A stretch of DNA of 64,000 bases from contig CAJHNH020000487.1 of NCBI GenBank assembly GCA_905116865.2, positions 142,501 through 206,500 on the forward strand. Direction: 5' to 3'. Source of the DNA: Candidula unifasciata. Taxonomy: Eukaryota; Mollusca; Gastropoda; Stylommatophora; Geomitridae. The stretch's first letter is position 1, and each line of letters begins with the position of its first letter. The notes beneath the pieces were generated by a model that had not been told where the DNA came from, made no database searches, and saw nothing but the letters and a program-made list of their open reading frames with translations. The translations under genes were made by a program, and so were the position numbers. Below are positions 59,606-64,000 of the stretch, piece by piece.

Positions 59606-59608
59606 CTT

Positions 59609-60349
59609 TGTGCGATGTTTCTCTTCTATCTTTATCTGGCTCGCATCATCGCAACGCTCACGTACCGACATCACATGACGAGCAGAAAATGGAAGATTGG
59701 AACAACAACACGATACTGTTCAGTACTATAATTTCCTGCTCGCGGCTTACTCAGCCGGCTCATGAAAACAGACTATTGTCCAGGCACACATGATCATTGG
59801 AATAATAAATGCTAGACTTTCATTACCTTCTGTCAGAAATCACAATCTTCCTACACTATGAAACACACAGCTGTTATAACAGAAATAACCAACATGCCCG
59901 CAGACAGTTTGTCTGCCAGCTTCTCCGCCAAGTTGGATAGGAACACATCCGCTCAACACACGTAGACTACACACTTCTTCCTGTCCATGCGCACTGGTTC
60001 CTGGATCCAAACGAGACTGCCTCTCAGTCCTTTCTCCGCTATTATATAGCTCTCTAATCTCTGTCATGTTCTTCTCGAATATTCTGTATAACTTCATTCT
60101 CACGAATTCCCCGCCGCTAAAAATCGTGTCTGGCCCATGATTTTTCGCATTTCACACGAAGCCTGCCAGTCAACCTTCATGGTTCACGTGAACAATCATG
60201 TTTCACATAAAACCTGACTTTCAGATGTCTCCCATGAAACTCAAGACACAAATCTCGTGTTATCCCAGTCAGTCAAAACATTCCCCTTATATTTATTACT
60301 GACGTCATCTGTCGGGCATAAATTAATTGGGAGAAAATGACTCACTACA
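59609..60349 (-). repeat. Putative 3' LTR of the Gypsy element
   Basis: Minus strand, from TGTAGTGAGTCA (60349) to GAGAAACATCGCACA (about 59609). It is preceded on that strand by a purine-rich run GGGGTGGGGGAGAG, a good polypurine tract. A TATATAA lies at about 60045. The inner boundary is well supported by the polypurine tract. The outer end rests on the point where the LINE frame resumes. The 5' LTR would lie beyond 64000. Confidence 0.6.
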
Positions 60350-61149
60350 CTCTCCCCCACCCCAAAAAAAATGTTTTACATTTTCAATCAATCAGGTGTG
60401 AACATTCCACTGAATATGGTGATTCTAGACCTTTGTAGTGAATCATTTTCGACAAGTTCATTTCCAACCAAGTTTCCTTTACCTCATTGGGTTAACAATT
60501 CAACAATGTAAAATGCCATCTGTTGGGTCTTTCCACGACTGTGAATACCTTAATGGGATCCTCACTCCAGGCACTCCCCTTTTAGTGTGGAAGACCAATA
60601 GTCTGGCTCCATAGGTATCCCCACCCAGTTCTAAAGTCGGTATACAACCGAACCCCTCTCCAGGCACCCCCCGTAGGGTGCGGAAGTCCAAAATCTTGGC
60701 TCAAAAACCGAAGTGTGACCCCATGAAGTCCCACCCTCGCTATTCCCATTCATGAAAGCCCCCAACAATGGCTAAATCAGCAATGTATGGTCTGTCCCCA
60801 ATATGTAAGATACAAGATTTAGTTAATTACCTTGTCTTCCGAAACTACAACATGTCTCATTAACACATATATTCACATTAAATGTTACACCAATTCAATT
60901 TAGTATACTAGTAACTGTAACATACTTTCTGGTGAGGTGTATTTTGACCCTTAATGTTGTCTCCCTTTAATTCTAATTATTTACTATATTATACCCGTTC
61001 AAATCAAAACATATACATTTTTCCAAGTTGTAATTTTATATAATACATTCATTCAATAATACAATGTATACCCTTGCATAAAATGATTCCAGTCAATACA
61101 AGTTGTATTAGCAGTTACAACATATTCTACAAACGTGACATGATATCTG
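60350..61149 (-). other. Gypsy element 3' untranslated spacer
   Basis: AT-rich, no reading frame. Contains two similar G-rich words (GGGAGTGCCTGGAGTG near 60563-60580 and GGGGTGCCTGGAGAGG near 60657-60672, minus strand) about 95 bp apart. Lies between RNase H and the polypurine tract. Confidence 0.55.
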
Positions 61150-63951
61150 GTAAATGATTGTCTGTTCCTTTGATGTGTTCAATTTTGAATTTGAATTGTG
61201 ATATCAACAATGCCTATCTATACACCCTTGGATTGCTATTGGCATCAATTGTTAATAATTTTGTTAACCCTAAGTTATCTGTCAAAATAGTGAATTCTTT
61301 TCCCAAAAGAAACTTCTGAAACTTTTTTAAACTAATGACTAGTGCCAACGCTTCTCGTTCAAATGTATTGTATTTTTGTTGAGTTTGGTTGAGTTTCTGT
61401 GACACATACATTACTGGGAGTAATGTTTGTGAATGTTTCTGCGCAAGCATACTAGCTATTGTGTGACCGTTGGCATCTGATTGTAAAAAAAATCTTTTGG
61501 AAGGGTCAGGTTGTCTCAAAATAGGATATTTTGAAAAACAGTTTTTTATTTTAATCAGAATTTCCTCATGTGTTTCATTCCAATCTGATTTTTTCAATTG
61601 TTGATTCTTTAATAACTCTGATAGTGGTGATGTTAGTGCTGCTAAATTTGGGATGAATTTACCATAATAGTTTATTAACCCTAGTAGAGATTGGAGCTGC
61701 TTTTTAGTTTTAGGTTTTTGGATCTTCAAAATTTTCGAAACAATGTTTTCATCTGTCTGGACTAAACCTTCGCATATAACATGTCCTAAGTAATCAATTT
61801 TGGTGTATGCAATTTCAGTTTTTAAAGGATTCACTGTCAATTTCGCGTCATTTATTCTTGATAGGACTTTTTGTAGGGTAGTGCAGTGGTCGTGCAATGT
61901 TTTGGTGTGTATACAGATGTCATCCATGTATGCTGTGACGTGAGGAATTGCATATAACAGTCTCCTAACCATTTTTGTGAAAATTTTTGAAGCGTTTATT
62001 AACCCAAATGGTAAACGCAACCATTGTTTGAGTCCAATTGGAGTTTGAAAGCTAGTATATTTTACAGCTTCTGGTGTTAGTGGTATTTGCGAACTGTAGT
62101 TTGATGTGGAATCTTCAATGATTCCTTCTTGTTGTAGTTGTTGCAATTCTGATATAACCTTATCGATATAATGGATAGGTATTACATATGGTTTAGATTT
62201 CACTGGCACTGATGAATTCAACTGGATATCGTAATTTATTATGTTAGTTTTCCCAGGTTTATTTGTGAAAATATCTTTGTAATGAAAAATGATGCTCCAC
62301 AATTTTGCTTTTTCATTTTCTGATAGTTCTACATTTAACTTTATCGATTTCCAGTTGACTTCATTCTTTGTTAATGGTGTTGGAATATCTTCTTCTATAA
62401 CATCAGGTAACTCTTCATTAATTACATTACATGAATTTGCATCAATTATCTCATCATCTGACATCAAAAGTGATCTTCTAAAATATGGTTTAAGCATGTT
62501 TACATGAAAAATTTTGAGCTTTTCATCAATTTTGATTTCATAATCAACATCAGAAATCTTTCTTGTAACAACAAAAGGACCTGACCATTCTATACATAAC
62601 TTATCTGACTTCTTTGGTAACAGTAATAACACTTCATCACCAGGGTTATATTTCACAAGTCTTGCTATTCTGTTCGCATACTGTCACTGTTTTAGACTGG
62701 CTTCTTTCATTGTTTCATTTGCTTGTTGACAAGCAATCATTATTTTATTTCTCAGATCTGTTACTGATTCATAAGCTGATTTTTCTGTATCCGTTTCTGT
62801 TTTTCCTGTGATAAGCTTATTATATAGCTGCAATGGCCCTCGAGGATTTGCCCCATATACAAGTTCAAATGGCGAAAAACCTGTTGAGCTATGAGGAATT
62901 TCTCTATATGCAAACATAATGGCAGGTAATAAAGTATCCCAAGACTGCGGATGTTCAAATGATATTCTGGCAAGCATTGTTTTTATGGATTTATTTAAAT
63001 TTTCAACCAAGCCATTAGCTTGTGCGTGGTATGGTGTTGTGAAATTTTGTTTAATTTCTAACCAGGTATTAAAAGCTTTTGTAGCCCAGGATGTAAATTG
63101 AGTACCTTTATCAGAAATAATAACTTCTGGAAAACCCACCCTTGAAAAAATTGTTAACAATGCCTCCTGAATATCATTTGATGTTATAAATTTCAGAGGT
63201 ACACATTCAGGCCATTTTGTGGCAACATCAATAAAAGTTAAAATAAACCTGTTTCCCTTTGCTGAAGTCACTGGTAATGGGCCAACAATATCAATTGCAA
63301 CTTGTTCAAATGGTCTTGATGCTATCAGACCTATTTGCACTGGAGCCTTTGGGTTCTCTCCTTTTTTGTGGTTTTAGCACAGGTATCACAAGATCGAACA
63401 TAATTTTTTACGTCTTTAGAAAACCCAGGCCAATAAAATGTAGATAGAATCCTCTTCTTGGTTTTTGTTATTCCCATATGCCCAGAGAAGATGGAATCAT
63501 GTGCTAATGATAGAGCTTTTGGTCTGAATTTTTGTGGTAGTACCGTCTGTTTATAAACTTTTGGACCCTTCTGATATATTCTAAGTAGTACATTCTTTGA
63601 TAAAATAAATTTCCATGTTACAAATTTCTTTACTACTGGGTCTGTATGAACCAAATCAAAACATTTCTTTAGTGATGGATCAGATACTTGGGCATCTTGA
63701 AATTCTCATTGGCTGTTACTGCTTTCTTTTGTAATGGGTACCAGTTCTGTCGTTAAGTTCTCTTCTTTTAGCTTTTGTTGTATGGTATCAGTCATTCTTC
63801 TAGTTACTGCAGCAGCTAGTTGGGGTGCACTTGGGTCAGACAATTGTATCAAATCAGTACTAAATGATTGGAAATTATCATCTTCACATAATTTAACACT
63901 GGTTGAAACTTTTAGGTTTGATGGGTTATTTATTTTCTCACTATTCATCAT
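61150..63951 (-). pseudogene. Ty3/Gypsy pol with integrase upstream of RT (Gmr1-like order)
   Basis: Minus strand, 5' to 3': a pre-integrase segment (63951-63706, AAAVTRRMTDTIQ); integrase zinc-binding region (63654-63331, HDSIFSGHMGITKTKKRIL, FYWPGF, CDTC); a 1-nt frame change near an A-run at about 63365; integrase core (63340-62684) with D in DIVGPLP, D in IISDKGTQFTS and E in ANGLVENLNKSIKT; one TGA. Then, in the same frame, the integrase C-terminal GPF motif (CIEWSGPFVVTRK, HVNMLKPYF) runs on into RT (61214-62656): PFGLINASKIF, AYMDDICIHT, DYLGHVICEG, LLGLINYYGKFIPN. RNase H follows (SDANGHTIASMLAQ, FEREALALVISLKKFQ, TDNLGL) to a TGA/TAA near 61214, and HIKGTDNHLPD just after. The RT lacks ~60 residues around its first catalytic Asp. 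Confidence 0.88.
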
Positions 63952-64000
63952 TTCTCTTTCATTCAGTACGATTGGTGTCTCTTTGATACCTAATAACTTT

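Overview
This window is animal nuclear DNA, not bacterial or viral. Its clues are a gene split by canonical GT...AG introns, long AT, GT and trinucleotide microsatellites, long minisatellites, tRNA-headed SINEs, many decayed LINEs, Ty3/Gypsy-type LTR elements, a Merlin-type DNA transposon and TTAGGG-like repeats. The mix, including a Gypsy element with integrase upstream of reverse transcriptase, would suit a lophotrochozoan invertebrate such as a mollusc. That placement is inference only. There are no operons, no CRISPR arrays and no rRNA genes.

Only one ordinary host gene was recognised. It is the 5' part of a short-chain dehydrogenase/reductase (retinol / 17-beta-hydroxysteroid / hydroxybutyrate dehydrogenase type) on the + strand, with exons at 42887-43109, 50033-50236 and 51528-51680. 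All three exons end in phase 1. The later exons carrying the YxxxK active site were not found. Its introns are filled with minisatellites, LTRs, a TSD-flanked LINE and a TSD-flanked retroposon.

Layout: 1-8640 holds LINE fragments, LTR family A, minisatellites and a CTA microsatellite. 9237-17250 is a mosaic of LTR family B, its leader and a decayed gag-pol, with a SINE inside one LTR. 17287-19462 has a CA-rich retroposon and a 5'-truncated LINE with a perfect 13-bp target-site duplication. 19807-22196 has two abutting Merlin-type elements, each with its transposase cut short and joined to telomere-like arrays; this is the most unusual locus. 23762-25500 is an LTR set into a CR1-like LINE. 26290-27909 (- strand) is a broken zinc-finger gene resembling the N-terminal half of proteins attached to virus-like B-family DNA polymerases. 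28320-33930 holds a SINE and two inverted copies of a LINE 3' region, one with a gag-like zinc-knuckle ORF. 34660-37106 is minisatellite running into a RNase H-bearing LINE (36560-39600, -). 39690-42870 holds a LINE, a ~500-bp palindrome and an AT-rich satellite with two LINE inserts. 42887-55150 is the host gene and its introns. 55255-60349 is a nest of LINEs with two TTAA-flanked MITEs. 60350-64000 (-) is a Gypsy pol with the order integrase, RT, RNase H.

Almost every long reading frame outside these is microsatellite or an antisense shadow. The reverse transcriptases, integrase and transposase all carry stops, frameshifts, deletions or truncations, so none looks autonomously active. Several insertions nevertheless keep perfect target-site duplications and some stops look like CpG decay, so part of the activity is recent.
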